A DNA stretch of 64,000 bases from Ascidiaceihabitans sp034111945 (GTDB lineage: Bacteria; Pseudomonadota; Alphaproteobacteria; Rhodobacterales; Rhodobacteraceae), in NCBI GenBank assembly GCA_047626725.1, contig JBLHSG010000019.1, positions 19,166 to 83,165 on the forward strand, in the 5' to 3' direction. The first letter of the stretch is position 1. Every line of letters starts with the position of its first letter. Shown in pieces: positions 1 through 9,415 of the stretch. A program made the position numbers and the translations under genes. The notes under the pieces were generated by a model. It worked only from the letters and a program-made list of their open reading frames with translations. It did no database searches and had not been told where the DNA came from.

Positions 1-1341
1 AAACTGCTGCCACCACTGCGCTATCTGATTGTCATTGCCATCGCACTTGCCGCCCTGATCGGGTTGGCGGCGTGGTTTTCCGGCACGTGGCAACTGACGC
101 TTTGGACGGCAGGCGGCATCGGGTTTTCGCTGGCTATTCTTACGCTTGCCTCAGTGCTTATTCGCTGGGCGTCGCGGCGCGGTGGGCGTTTGTCAAAAGG
201 TCGCCCTGCATTGCGTTGGGCGCTAGCTTCGATTTCTGGCCCACGCGAAGGGGCGGCATCTGTCGTGCTTTCCCTTGGTCTTGGTCTGTCAGTTTTGGCA
301 GCAGTCGGACAGATTGATGGCAACCTGCGAAACGCTATTTCAGGCAACTTACCAGACGTCGCGCCATCCTATTTTTTCGTCGACATTCAACGCGACCAAA
401 TGGCGGGATACACTGAACGTCTCGAAAACGATCCAGCCGTGCGCCGCATCGACAGCGCACCCATGCTGCGCGGCGTCATCACACTGATTAACGGAAAACC
501 AGCCAAGGAAACTGGCGGCGATCATTGGGTGCTGCAAGGCGACCGCGGCGTGACCTATTCCGTTGATCCCGGCGAAAACACCCGCATCACCGCAGGCAGT
601 TGGTGGGCCGCAGATTACACAGGTCCGCCCCTAATCAGTTTCGCCGCCGAAGAGGCCGAAGAAATGGGCTTAAGCCTTGGCGACACCCTAACCATCAACG
701 TTTTGGGACGTGATATTGTCGGCACAATATCATCCTTTCGCGAGGTGGATTTTTCGACAGCTGGCATCGGATTTATTCTGACGATGAACCCCGCGGCACT
801 GGCCGGTGCGCCGCACAGCTTCATATCAACGGTCTATGCTGAACCCGAAGCAGAGGCGCAAATCTTGCGCGATCTGGCACAACAATTCCCCAACATCACG
901 GCCATTCGCGTCCGAGATGCGATCGACCGTGTCGCTGATATTTTGTCCGGTTTGGCGGCGGCCACGTCCTATGGCGCTGCGGCGACTTTGTTGACAGGAT
1001 TTCTGGTTTTGATCGGGGCGGCGGCGGCGGGCACCAATGCGCGCACTTACGAAGCAGCCGTTTTAAAAACGCTGGGGGCCACACGCCAACGCATTCTGCT
1101 TAGCTTTGCGTTGCGTGCCGCGTTGCTGGGATTTGCCGCTGGTTTGGTTGCTTTGGCGGCAGGAATTATGGGCGGATGGGCTGTCAGTAGTTTTGTGATG
1201 GACATTGATTACGCGATCATCTGGCCATCAGCTTTGGCCATTATTGCCGGTGGCGTTATCGCAACTTTGATCGCTGGCCTCGCCTTTGCATGGGGTCCAC
1301 TTACCGCCCGTCCTGCACAAGTTTTACGAGGCAAAGAATGA
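1..1341 (+). CDS. FtsX-like ABC transporter permease (5' end outside window)
   Basis: The reading frame is open from the first base, so the N-terminus lies upstream; 446 residues are visible. It has the layout of the large FtsX/MacB-like permeases of the YbbP type: paired hydrophobic segments near the visible start, a third segment around VVLSLGLGLSVLAAV, a long polar extracytoplasmic stretch of about 200 residues, then three membrane segments at the C-terminus with the family-typical EAAVLKTLGATR coupling stretch before the last two. Such permeases work with an ATPase encoded next door, presumably left of the window. The stop codon overlaps the next start as ATGA. The substrate cannot be told; a lipid or lysophospholipid-related role is only family inference. 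Confidence 0.85.
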   Translation, partial: KLLPPLRYLIVIAIALAALIGLAAWFSGTWQLTLWTAGGIGFSLAILTLASVLIRWASRRGGRLSKGRPALRWALASISGPREGAASVVLSLGLGLSVLAAVGQIDGNLRNAISGNLPDVAPSYFFVDIQRDQMAGYTERLENDPAVRRIDSAPMLRGVITLINGKPAKETGGDHWVLQGDRGVTYSVDPGENTRITAGSWWAADYTGPPLISFAAEEAEEMGLSLGDTLTINVLGRDIVGTISSFREVDFSTAGIGFILTMNPAALAGAPHSFISTVYAEPEAEAQILRDLAQQFPNITAIRVRDAIDRVADILSGLAAATSYGAAATLLTGFLVLIGAAAAGTNARTYEAAVLKTLGATRQRILLSFALRAALLGFAAGLVALAAGIMGGWAVSSFVMDIDYAIIWPSALAIIAGGVIATLIAGLAFAWGPLTARPAQVLRGKE

Positions 1342-1904
1342 CTGACCCTTATTTTTTTGGCTATGGCAGTCTGGTCAATCAAGACACCCATATTTACCCG
1401 AACGCGCGCCATGCCACGTTAAAAGACTGGCGGCGCGCATGGGTGCGTACTGATGTGCGTGACGTCGTATTCCTGACCGCCGTTCCAGCAATAGGCCACC
1501 AGATTGATGGCTTGATCGCTGCCGTTCCAGATGCGGATTGGGCTGCTCTTGATCTGCGCGAAGGGGGGTATCAACGGGTATCTTCGGACGGAAAAGTCGG
1601 CCATGTCGGCGATCCTGTTCGCGAAATTGCGCATTACGCTGTTGCCGCAACTGACATGCGCAATGACGGGCAACACGTCATTTTGCTGAGCTATCTGGAT
1701 GTGGTTGTGCAGGGATATCTGCGTGAATTTGGTGAGGCCGGAGTGCAGGCGTTTTTTGACACGACAGATGGTTGGGATACGCCCATTTTGAACGACCGCA
1801 CAGTGCCAAAATATCCGCGTGCGCAAGTTTTAAGCGAGAGTGAAACGCAATTGGTCGACCAACATTTGACGCGACTATCGGCGCGCGTGCAGCAAGGTCA
1901 TTAG
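1338..1904 (+). CDS. Gamma-glutamylcyclotransferase-like protein
   Basis: A 188-residue protein that begins MTDPYFFGYGSLVN; the FGYGSLV motif is the hallmark substrate loop of the gamma-glutamylcyclotransferase/AIG2-like fold, which releases 5-oxoproline from gamma-glutamyl amino acids. The ATG at 1338 overlaps the permease stop (ATGA), which favours this start over a non-ATG codon 48 bases upstream. A glutamate in the segment following RTVPKYPR or LDLREGGY could serve as the catalytic acid, but I cannot place it with certainty. The 3' end overlaps the convergent MATE gene by 30 bases. Family assignment is firm; the true substrate is unknown. Confidence 0.75.
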   Translation: MTDPYFFGYGSLVNQDTHIYPNARHATLKDWRRAWVRTDVRDVVFLTAVPAIGHQIDGLIAAVPDADWAALDLREGGYQRVSSDGKVGHVGDPVREIAHYAVAATDMRNDGQHVILLSYLDVVVQGYLREFGEAGVQAFFDTTDGWDTPILNDRTVPKYPRAQVLSESETQLVDQHLTRLSARVQQGH

Positions 1905-3266
1905 GCGTCCCTGACGTTCGAATGGGCCCTGCCCGTCGTCGTCACCACCTGATTTAATTACGCCCACAGCCAACCACCACGCGATGCAGCCAAACATCAC
2001 GCCTGCCGCTGCTTGCCCGATCATCACCCCTGCCGCGCCAAAGAAATACGCGCCGATCATAACTGCGGGAATCATCGCAACCGTGTTGCGCCCCCAGTTT
2101 AACCAGGTCGAATAAAACGGGTGCCCTAGGTTGTTGAATGCCGCGTTACTGACGAACAAAACACCGTTGAAAAAGAACGCCAGTGCCAATGGGCCGCAGA
2201 ACAGGAATATCAATTCTAGCGTCAGGCCATCGGCGCTGAACAAGGCCGCGATTTGCGCACGCAGTACGAACAAAGTTAGGGTCACAACAACGATCACGAT
2301 GGCGGTGAACAGTAGGGCCGCATTGAATCCTGCGCGCACACGACCGAAATCTTTGGCTCCGAAATTCTGGCCGATAATGGGGCCAACCGCGCCAGATGAT
2401 GCGAAGATAATCCCAAAGGCGACGGGGGTTAATCGCCCGACAATTGCCATGCCCGCAATCGCGTCTTCGCCGTATTGCGCCATAGATCTGGTGACAAACG
2501 CCTGCCCGATCGGGGTGGCCAATTGCGTTAGGATTGCTGGCAGTGCAATCGCGAGAATAGGGCGAAAATCGCGTTGCAAACTGCCTATATCAGGGCGCAC
2601 GATACCGCCGTGATGGCGAATGATTGGCAGCAGAGATGTGCTTGCAATGACCAGCCGCGCGGCCACTGACGCAAGGGCCGCACCCGTCAGTTCCAAATCA
2701 AGCGCAAAGATCAGAATCGGGTCCAGAACCGCATTCACAATCGCCCCGTAAATCGTGGCCATCATCGCACGACGCGCATCGCCGTACGCGCGCAAAACCG
2801 CGCCGCCCATCATTCCGATCACCAAAAACGGTAGCGACGGCACAACGATGCGCAGGTAGCTTTCGGCCAGATCGGCGGTGTGGCCGGTTGCCCCCAACAT
2901 CTCGACCGCGGGGCGGACATTGAGCCAGACAAGCCCTGCAAATATCGCACTGAAAAAGACACCAAACGTCAGGCCCGTCGCAGTCCGGGCACGAGCCAAT
3001 GCGTGATCCCCAGCGCCTAGGCTGCGCGCCACAATTGCACCCACAGCAATGGCCATTCCGATACCAAAACAGGTGGTGAAAAACAGCACGGCACCAGCAT
3101 AGCCAACAGCCGCTGCCAGTTCGGATTTGCCCAGCATCGAGATGAAAATCATATCGACAAAATCGACCAAGAACACCGCCATCAACCCCACCGAAGAGGT
3201 CAAGGACATGACGCTAACATGCTTGAATAAATTGCCGCTTAGAAACTTGGCCTGTGCGTCGCTCAT
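1875..3266 (-). CDS. MATE family efflux transporter
   Basis: A 463-residue, strongly hydrophobic protein with the twelve-helix, twofold pseudosymmetric layout of multidrug and toxin extrusion (MATE) transporters. The first half carries the family signature region around FVDMIFISMLGKSELAAAVGY; the second half repeats it around RSMAQYGEDAIAGMAIVGR and the segment SSGAVGPIIGQNFGA, a typical MATE loop. It would export cationic or aromatic compounds from the inner membrane using a sodium or proton gradient. It lies 85 bases downstream of gltX on the same strand. Specificity cannot be read from sequence. The length is normal for the family. Confidence 0.9.
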   Translation of the reverse strand: MSDAQAKFLSGNLFKHVSVMSLTSSVGLMAVFLVDFVDMIFISMLGKSELAAAVGYAGAVLFFTTCFGIGMAIAVGAIVARSLGAGDHALARARTATGLTFGVFFSAIFAGLVWLNVRPAVEMLGATGHTADLAESYLRIVVPSLPFLVIGMMGGAVLRAYGDARRAMMATIYGAIVNAVLDPILIFALDLELTGAALASVAARLVIASTSLLPIIRHHGGIVRPDIGSLQRDFRPILAIALPAILTQLATPIGQAFVTRSMAQYGEDAIAGMAIVGRLTPVAFGIIFASSGAVGPIIGQNFGAKDFGRVRAGFNAALLFTAIVIVVVTLTLFVLRAQIAALFSADGLTLELIFLFCGPLALAFFFNGVLFVSNAAFNNLGHPFYSTWLNWGRNTVAMIPAVMIGAYFFGAAGVMIGQAAAGVMFGCIAWWLAVGVIKSGGDDDGQGPFERQGRLMTLLHARR

Positions 3267-3351
3267 CGCGGGTCCCTTTCGAATTTCTGACGTGACACTG
3301 CCCTATGCCCCACAGGGCAAAGAACAGATACGTCAGAACAATCCGGTCAGG

Positions 3352-4674
3352 TTAGCGCGCTTTGATGACTTGCAACAGCGGCATAACGCCAGACATGTCA
3401 GGACCGTGGCTTTGGCCCGTCAGCGCCTTGCGCAGCGGCATAAACAACCCGCGCCCTTTGCGCCCTGTTGCCTCTTTTACGGCACCAGTCCAAGATTTCC
3501 ATGTGCCGGTATCAAGCGGACTTTCTGGCAACAAAGCCATCGCTTGTGCGACGAATTCTTTGTCCTCGTCATCGATGTCCGGCTCTGCCCCGTCGCGGAA
3601 CAATGTCCACCATGCGTCAAGATCCTTGAGCGTCGTGATGTTGTCACGCGTGACCATCCAGAACGCTTCGGCCAAATCATCAGGCACACCCAATGCGGCG
3701 ATTTGATCGGCGACTTGATCCAGCGGCAAGGCTTGCAAATAGTGGCCCGTCATCGGGAACACGTCAGCGACGTCAAATTTGGTGGGTGCCGTGCCAAAGC
3801 GACCGATATCAAAGCCGTCGATCAGTTCAGCCATTTCCATGCGCAATTCGATCGGATCAGACGACCCAAGACGCGCCATGATGCTGAGCAATGCCATCGG
3901 CTGAATGCCTTGTTCGCGCAAGTCACGCAGGGCCAAGGTACCAAGACGTTTTGACAGCGCTTCGCCTTGCGGACCAGTCAGCAACGAGTGGTGGGCAAAT
4001 GTCGGCGGCGTCGCGCCAAGGGCAGACATGATCTGGATTTGCGTGGCGGTGTTTGTGACGTGATCGGACCCGCGCACAACATGCGTCACGCCCATTTCGG
4101 TGTCATCAACAACAGACGCAATCGTGTACAAAACCTGCCCGTCACCACGGATCAAAACCGGGTCACTGACAGACGCCGCATCGATCGAAATGTCACCCAA
4201 AATACCGTCGTTCCATTCGATCCGTTCTTGATCCAATTTGAAACGCCACACGCCATTGCCACGTTCGGCGCGCATGGCCTCACGCTCGGCTTCGCTTAGG
4301 CTCAACGCCGCACGATCATAGACCGGTGGCTTGCTCATGTTCAGCAGTTTTTTGCGCTTTAGATCCAGTTCGGTCGGGGTTTCGAACGCTTCGTAAAAAC
4401 GGCCAATGTCGCGCAGTTTATCTGCGGCAGCGGCGTATTGTTCCAGCCGTTCGGATTGGCGTTCAACGCGGTCCCAATGCAGGCCCAACCATTCCAGATC
4501 CTGCTTAATCCCGTCTACATATTCTTCTTTTGAACGCTCAGGATCCGTGTCGTCGATCCGCAAAATGAATTCACCCCCCGCTTTGCGCGCGATCAGGAAA
4601 TTCATCAGCGCAGTGCGCAGGTTTCCAACGTGGATATAACCAGTGGGCGATGGGGCAAAACGAGTGGTTGTCAT
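3352..4674 (-). CDS. gltX: Glutamyl-tRNA synthetase
   Basis: A 440-residue class I aminoacyl-tRNA synthetase charging tRNA-Glu (and in many alphaproteobacteria also tRNA-Gln, later amidated by GatCAB). The N-terminus FAPSPTGYIHVGNLRTALMN contains the HIGH-equivalent HVGN at residues 15-18, and the KMSKS-equivalent is ALSKR near residue 240. The zinc-binding cysteine cluster of the E. coli enzyme is absent: the equivalent region reads FYEAFETPTELDLKR, a common alphaproteobacterial variant. Many alphaproteobacteria carry two gltX paralogues; this short form fits the second type, but that is inference. It is followed by the MATE gene and preceded by nadE, all on the minus strand. Confidence 0.93.
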   Translation of the reverse strand: MTTTRFAPSPTGYIHVGNLRTALMNFLIARKAGGEFILRIDDTDPERSKEEYVDGIKQDLEWLGLHWDRVERQSERLEQYAAAADKLRDIGRFYEAFETPTELDLKRKKLLNMSKPPVYDRAALSLSEAEREAMRAERGNGVWRFKLDQERIEWNDGILGDISIDAASVSDPVLIRGDGQVLYTIASVVDDTEMGVTHVVRGSDHVTNTATQIQIMSALGATPPTFAHHSLLTGPQGEALSKRLGTLALRDLREQGIQPMALLSIMARLGSSDPIELRMEMAELIDGFDIGRFGTAPTKFDVADVFPMTGHYLQALPLDQVADQIAALGVPDDLAEAFWMVTRDNITTLKDLDAWWTLFRDGAEPDIDDEDKEFVAQAMALLPESPLDTGTWKSWTGAVKEATGRKGRGLFMPLRKALTGQSHGPDMSGVMPLLQVIKAR

Positions 4675-4757
4675 GAGCAGGTTCTCCTATGCGGGCTAGG
4701 TGTCAGGTTAGGTGCGATTTGTCCAGTGATCGTGGGGTAAGGTGCGCGCCCTGCGCC

Positions 4758-6416
4758 TCACTCGTTATCGCGCCAACGGTTTACAATTGGATAGCGGCGA
4801 TCAAGCCAGAATGCGCCTTTGGTCAGACGCGCGCCGGGTGCAGATTGGAACCGTTTATATTCGCTGATGTAGATCAAGTGTTCGACTTTTTTCACCACAT
4901 CACGGTCAAACCCTGCGGCCACACAATCGGCAACCGATGCATCATTATCGACCAACATTTCCAACAACGCGTCCAGCACCGGATAGTCCGGCAGACTATC
5001 GCTGTCTTTTTGATCATCGCGCAATTCAGCCGATGGCGGTTTGGTGATAATCCGCTCGGGAATGACCTCGCCTGCGGGGGCCATCATCCAGTCGCGGTGG
5101 TTTGAATTGCGCCAGCGGCAGGTTTCGAACACGCGGGTTTTGTACATGTCTTTGATCGGGTTATAGCCGCCAGACATGTCGCCGTAGATCGTGGCGTAGC
5201 CAACTGCGACCTCGGATTTATTGCCCGTGGTCAACAACATGCTCCCGAATTTATTGCTCATCGCCATCAACAGCAAACCACGTAGACGCGACTGGATGTT
5301 TTCCTCGGTCAGGTCGTCCTCGTACCCTTCGAACAGCGGGGCGAGCGTGTTGGTCACCGCATCGCGCCCCTCTTTGATCGGCACGTAATTATAATTACAG
5401 CCCAGCGCGTTGGCGCAGGCTTCGGCGTCTTCCAGGCTGTCGGGGCTGGTGTATTCAGACGGCAGCATCACGCAGCGCACATTTTCGGGGCCAATCGCAT
5501 CAGCAGCAATTGTCGCGACAATCGCGGAATCAATCCCGCCGGACATGCCCAACAGCACCTTTTTGAAACCCGTTTTGCGCATGTAATCGCGCAACGACAG
5601 CACCATCACGTGATAATCCTGTTCCCACGTGTCCGGTTGCTTGACCTTTTCACCGTCAATAATGCGCCAGCCATCAGTGCCGCGTTCCAGATCGACGTGG
5701 GTAATCGCGGTTTCCAGCGCAGGCATTTGTAACGCCAATGCGCCACCGGGGTTCAATGCAAACGACGCACCATCAAACACCTGATCGTCCTGACCACCCA
5801 CCATGTTCAGATAGATCAGCGGCAGGCCGGTTTCGACAACCCGCGCCACCATGATGTTCATACGGGTGTCTTGTTTGCCGCGATAGTACGGTGATCCATT
5901 CGGGATCAGCAGGAATTCAGCGCCGGTTTCAGCCAACGTTTCGGCGACATCCTCGTGCCACGAATCCTCGCAAATCGGGCTACCGATGCGGGTGTTGCCC
6001 ACACTATACGGCCCGCCCAATGGCCCTGCGTCAAAGATACGGACCTCGTCAAAAACCGTCTCATTGGGCAGGTGGTGTTTCAAAACCTTCGAGGCGATCT
6101 TGCCGCCCCGACAAATCATGTAGGCGTTATACAGCTTGCCGTCTTCGACCCATGGGCACCCGATCGCCAAGGCAGGACCGTCGGCACATTCAATCGCCAA
6201 CTGTTCGACGGCGGCGATGGCAGCATTGTGAAACACCGGCTTCATCACCAGATCCTGTGCGTTGTAGCCCGTGATGAACATCTCTGGCAGGGCCACCATA
6301 TCGGCGTTTGCGGCGCGCCCTTGTTCCCACGCATCGCGGGCAAGGGCAGCATTGCCGGCAATGTCCCCCACTGTCGGGTTCAATTGGCACAGTGTTATGC
6401 GGAATGTATCGGCCAT
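4758..6416 (-). CDS. nadE: Glutamine-hydrolysing NAD+ synthetase
   Basis: A 552-residue two-domain enzyme making NAD+ from deamido-NAD+, ATP and glutamine. The N-terminal nitrilase-type glutaminase domain shows the catalytic glutamate region ALPEMFITGYN near residue 45 and the catalytic cysteine in GSPICEDSWH near residue 150. The C-terminal synthetase domain begins near residue 285 with the ATP pyrophosphatase P-loop GMSGGIDSAIVA and has the family motifs TTGNKSEVAVGY and YGDMSGGYNPIKDMYKT. The length is normal for the fused form. The 83-base gap to gltX is compatible with an operon. Confidence 0.95.
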   Translation of the reverse strand: MADTFRITLCQLNPTVGDIAGNAALARDAWEQGRAANADMVALPEMFITGYNAQDLVMKPVFHNAAIAAVEQLAIECADGPALAIGCPWVEDGKLYNAYMICRGGKIASKVLKHHLPNETVFDEVRIFDAGPLGGPYSVGNTRIGSPICEDSWHEDVAETLAETGAEFLLIPNGSPYYRGKQDTRMNIMVARVVETGLPLIYLNMVGGQDDQVFDGASFALNPGGALALQMPALETAITHVDLERGTDGWRIIDGEKVKQPDTWEQDYHVMVLSLRDYMRKTGFKKVLLGMSGGIDSAIVATIAADAIGPENVRCVMLPSEYTSPDSLEDAEACANALGCNYNYVPIKEGRDAVTNTLAPLFEGYEDDLTEENIQSRLRGLLLMAMSNKFGSMLLTTGNKSEVAVGYATIYGDMSGGYNPIKDMYKTRVFETCRWRNSNHRDWMMAPAGEVIPERIITKPPSAELRDDQKDSDSLPDYPVLDALLEMLVDNDASVADCVAAGFDRDVVKKVEHLIYISEYKRFQSAPGARLTKGAFWLDRRYPIVNRWRDNE

Positions 6417-6665
6417 TGGGGCGCTCCGATCCTATCAGATATCAGGGTCTTAAGGCACCTATATGCGCAAGGCGAAGGGCAGAAAAGCCCTTTGAGCGAT
6501 CCGCGTCAACAAGCCCAAGTTGCAAATGGCACCCCAACGCCTGCCTGCCTCAAATCATCCCGGTGAAACCCATTGCGAGGTGGCTTTGCTTCTTCTAGGC
6601 TACCCCAGCCTGCGCAGGGGGTGTGCGGGCCAAGAATCTTAGACCACGAATTGGGCAGGTCCTAT

Positions 6666-8045
6666 ATGAAACGTCTCTTTTTGATCCTAAGCCTGTTGGC
6701 TGTTCCTGTTGCTGTATTCGCGCAGGACGACAAAGTGCTGAGCAAGCAATACGACGATGGCGGGATCTACGAGGGCACATTTCGTGGCGGCGTCCAGCAC
6801 GGCATGGGCACCTACAAACTGCCCAATGGCTACGAATATTCCGGCGAATGGACTGACGGCGAAATCAAAGGCGAAGGCGTTGCGAATTTCCCGAATGGGT
6901 CGGTCTATCAAGGTAACTTTTCCAAAGGCAAACCTGACGGCTTTGGCAAGATCACCTTTGCAGATGGCGGCACCTACGAGGGCGATTGGCTGGGCGGCAC
7001 GATCATTGGCACCGGCGTGGCGCTGTATGCAAACGGCGTGCGCTATGAGGGCGAATTCCGCAATGCCAAACACCACGGCAAAGGTGTGATGCAAAGCCCG
7101 GGCGGCTATGAATACAAGGGCGATTGGATTGATGGCGTCAAAAACGGCGTGGGCACGATCACCTATCCTGACGGCGCGGTCTATGACGGCGATATTGTCA
7201 ACGGCCAGCGCGCGGGCACGGGTACGCTAACCATGCCGGACGGATTGATTTACGTGGGCCTCTGGACCGATGGCCAAATCGACGGCACTGGCACCCTGAC
7301 ACAACCCAATGGCGACGTGTACGAAGGCGATCTTGTGTCTGGCAGACGCATGGGCAACGGCCGCGTCACCTATGCAAACGGCGATATTTACAACGGCCAA
7401 TTTGTCGACGATCGCCGCCACGGCACCGGCACGTTTACGGGCAAAGACGGATACACCTATGTTGGCGCATGGGTCGCAGGCCAAATCGAAGGCCAAGGCC
7501 GCGTCACCTACCCGGACGGATCAGTTTACGAGGGCAGCTTTCGCGATGATCTGGCGGATGACACTGGCAAAATCACCTATGTCGATGGCTCAACATACGA
7601 AGGCGACTGGGTCGCAGGCGTCATCGATGGCAACGGCAAAGCCACCTATTCAAATGGCGTGGTCTACGAGGGCGGCTTTAAAAGCGCGCGCAATCACGGC
7701 ACCGGCGTGATGACCTACGCAGACGGCTACCGCTATGAGGGCGCATGGCTAAACGGACAACGCCACGGCAACGGCAAAGCAACCTATCCCGATGGCACAA
7801 TCTACGAAGGTAATTTTGAAAACGGCCAACGCAGCGGCACAGGCGGCATCGTAATGGCCAACGGTTTCAAGTACACAGGCCAATGGCAGCAGGGCGAAAT
7901 CAACGGTATCGGCACTGCAACCTACGACAATGGCGATGTCTACGAGGGCAATTTTCACAACGGCAAACGCCAAGGCGACGGTACTATGCGCTATGCAACG
8001 GGCGAAGAATCGCGCGGCACATGGGAAAATGGCGCACTCAAATAA
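6666..8045 (+). CDS. Secreted MORN-repeat protein (18 full repeats)
   Basis: A 459-residue protein. Residues 1-20 form a classic signal peptide (MKRLFLILSLLAVPVAVFAQ) ending at a likely AxA-Q cleavage site, so I choose the ATG at 6666 rather than a TTG 93 bases upstream. The rest is 18 complete MORN repeats of exactly 23 residues plus a partial nineteenth, each with the core YEGxF/W...GxG. MORN repeats form stacked beta-hairpins used for membrane-lipid or protein contacts. There is no catalytic domain, and the export signal points to the periplasm or surface. The repeats alternate in type (see findings). No operon partner is evident: the upstream neighbour is divergent and the next gene is 170 bases away. 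Biological role unknown. Confidence 0.9.
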   Translation: MKRLFLILSLLAVPVAVFAQDDKVLSKQYDDGGIYEGTFRGGVQHGMGTYKLPNGYEYSGEWTDGEIKGEGVANFPNGSVYQGNFSKGKPDGFGKITFADGGTYEGDWLGGTIIGTGVALYANGVRYEGEFRNAKHHGKGVMQSPGGYEYKGDWIDGVKNGVGTITYPDGAVYDGDIVNGQRAGTGTLTMPDGLIYVGLWTDGQIDGTGTLTQPNGDVYEGDLVSGRRMGNGRVTYANGDIYNGQFVDDRRHGTGTFTGKDGYTYVGAWVAGQIEGQGRVTYPDGSVYEGSFRDDLADDTGKITYVDGSTYEGDWVAGVIDGNGKATYSNGVVYEGGFKSARNHGTGVMTYADGYRYEGAWLNGQRHGNGKATYPDGTIYEGNFENGQRSGTGGIVMANGFKYTGQWQQGEINGIGTATYDNGDVYEGNFHNGKRQGDGTMRYATGEESRGTWENGALK

Positions 8046-8059
8046 AAACTGCACAAACC

Positions 8060-8074
8060 TCTCGAAACTCGAGA
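8060..8074 (+). terminator. Weak stem-loop after MORN gene
   Basis: A 6-base-pair inverted repeat (TCTCGA / TCGAGA, 3-base loop) lies 14 bases after the stop codon. There is no proper T-run behind it, so it is a weak candidate for an intrinsic terminator. Confidence 0.25.
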
Positions 8075-8214
8075 AACTTTGCCCTATTTGCACGATATAG
8101 GGGAATTGTGTCTAAGAATTCTTGCAATGCACACAATCCTTCCGTCTAATCGGCTCAATCTAGTATTATTCAGGTTGTGTTTCGTACCCAGTATCGCGTT
8201 GAGAGAGCATCATT

Positions 8215-8667
8215 GTGCAAACTGCAAATCAGTTTTTTACAGAACAGTGCGATTGGTTCGCCCAAAATAAACTTGGGCTGATCACAAGCAGGTTTGCCGT
8301 GCCAATGGCGGTCTATTTTGGCGAACAGATCATGATTTTCAAAAACATCAAAGCGATCCAAACGGCGTTGTCCACCAAACGCACAGCTCTGCTGAATGCC
8401 AACTATTCGCGCACAGGGTTTCGAATCATTGCCGAGTCTATTTCAGCGAAAAAGCATCTGTCCCTTTGGGTGGAATTTCGTCATTTTGACGTAGACAATC
8501 ACCTGATCACCAACAGCACATCACGCTATTTTTGTGCCCGCCAAACGGAGCCACACTTGTTGGTTCAATTGATTGAATATCTTCAAATTCCGAATTTGGA
8601 CGCGATCAAAGAACAAGAGACAGAGTCAGCAACCGCAGACTACCAATCGACTGTTGCACCAGTGTAA
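8215..8667 (+). CDS. Hypothetical protein, possible NTF2-like fold
   Basis: A 150-residue protein that I do not recognise. It starts with GTG at 8215; there is no signal peptide or membrane segment. The pattern of an N-terminal amphipathic helix (TANQFFTEQCDWFAQN), a middle of alternating beta-like strands (FRIIAESISAKKHLSLWVEF) and YFCARQ near the end recalls SnoaL/NTF2-like proteins, which bind small ligands or act as regulators, but this is only a fold guess. The acidic, polar tail (KEQETESATADYQST) looks disordered. The last 28 bases overlap the convergent short-chain dehydrogenase gene. Codon use looks somewhat less GC-rich than the neighbours. Confidence 0.6.
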   Translation: MQTANQFFTEQCDWFAQNKLGLITSRFAVPMAVYFGEQIMIFKNIKAIQTALSTKRTALLNANYSRTGFRIIAESISAKKHLSLWVEFRHFDVDNHLITNSTSRYFCARQTEPHLLVQLIEYLQIPNLDAIKEQETESATADYQSTVAPV

Positions 8668-9305
8668 TCAAAAAATCCGCCGGTGTTTGAAGCATCCAAA
8701 CCATCCATGACGCTGGCTAAACTATCGGCCGCTTTGGCCGGTTCCACTGCGGGATGACGGCCCAGATATTTCGCGGTAAATGCGCTGACGACGGTGCCCG
8801 GGTGCAAAGACACGACGCATGATTGCGGGTGACTGCGTGCCAATTCAATCGCGCTGGTGCGTACAATCTGGTTCAGCGCAGATTTTGCAGCGCGGTAGCT
8901 GATCCACCCACCCAACCGATTGTCAGCGATGGATCCGACGCGCGCTGACATCACGGCAAAACAGGTCGGACGCCCCTTTGCCAACAATCGACCGGCGTGG
9001 GCCAAAACCAACGCGGGACCAATCGCATTCACCGCAAATTGCTGCGCCATTGCGTCGGCATCAATCGCCTTAATTGTTTTCTCAGGCCCGTTCCCGTCAA
9101 TCTCAAGCGCGCCAGTGGCCACAATAATGCGGTCAAAATCACCATCCATCGCGGACAGATGTTCAGAAACGCTGGCTTGATCCGTGATGTCAAAACCATC
9201 GACAGATCGTGACAGCGCAACAACCACGTCACCGCGATTTTTATGCGTCGAAACCAACGCGCTTCCGATGCCGCCTGATGCGCCAATGATCAAAATTCTT
9301 GCCAT
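8640..9305 (-). CDS. Short-chain dehydrogenase/reductase (C-factor-like)
   Basis: A 221-residue SDR. The N-terminus MARILIIGASGGIGSAL holds the TGxxxGIG-type cofactor motif (here GASGGIG), and the active-site pair appears as YRAAKSALNQ (YxxxK) with a preceding serine region VMSARVGSI. NADP(H)- or NAD(H)-dependent oxidoreduction is expected; the substrate is unknown. The overall length and the sequence around RLGGWISYRAAKSALN resemble the CsgA/C-factor subgroup. I take the ATG at 9305; a GTG two codons upstream is possible. The 3' end overlaps the preceding plus-strand gene. Confidence 0.85.
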   Translation of the reverse strand: MARILIIGASGGIGSALVSTHKNRGDVVVALSRSVDGFDITDQASVSEHLSAMDGDFDRIIVATGALEIDGNGPEKTIKAIDADAMAQQFAVNAIGPALVLAHAGRLLAKGRPTCFAVMSARVGSIADNRLGGWISYRAAKSALNQIVRTSAIELARSHPQSCVVSLHPGTVVSAFTAKYLGRHPAVEPAKAADSLASVMDGLDASNTGGFFDYTGATVDW

Positions 9306-9415
9306 GCACACAGACCTAGCAGGTGCGATGCTACCTTCAACCCTTGCTTGGCGTTAAAAGCGGGTTGGGAAATTTTGTATCTTTTCATTTACCAATCCGC
9401 GTTTATAAGAGACGC

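Noticed and set aside
3299..3320. Small inverted repeat (TGCCCT / AGGGCA) between gltX and the MATE gene as a terminator
   Set aside because: Only six base pairs, with no T-run on the minus strand, where both genes are read.
6687..8093. Minus-strand and shifted frames over the MORN gene, and the 69-base periodicity as a CRISPR or tandem DNA repeat
   Set aside because: The periodicity is explained by the 23-residue protein repeat; unit sequences diverge at synonymous sites and there are no spacers.
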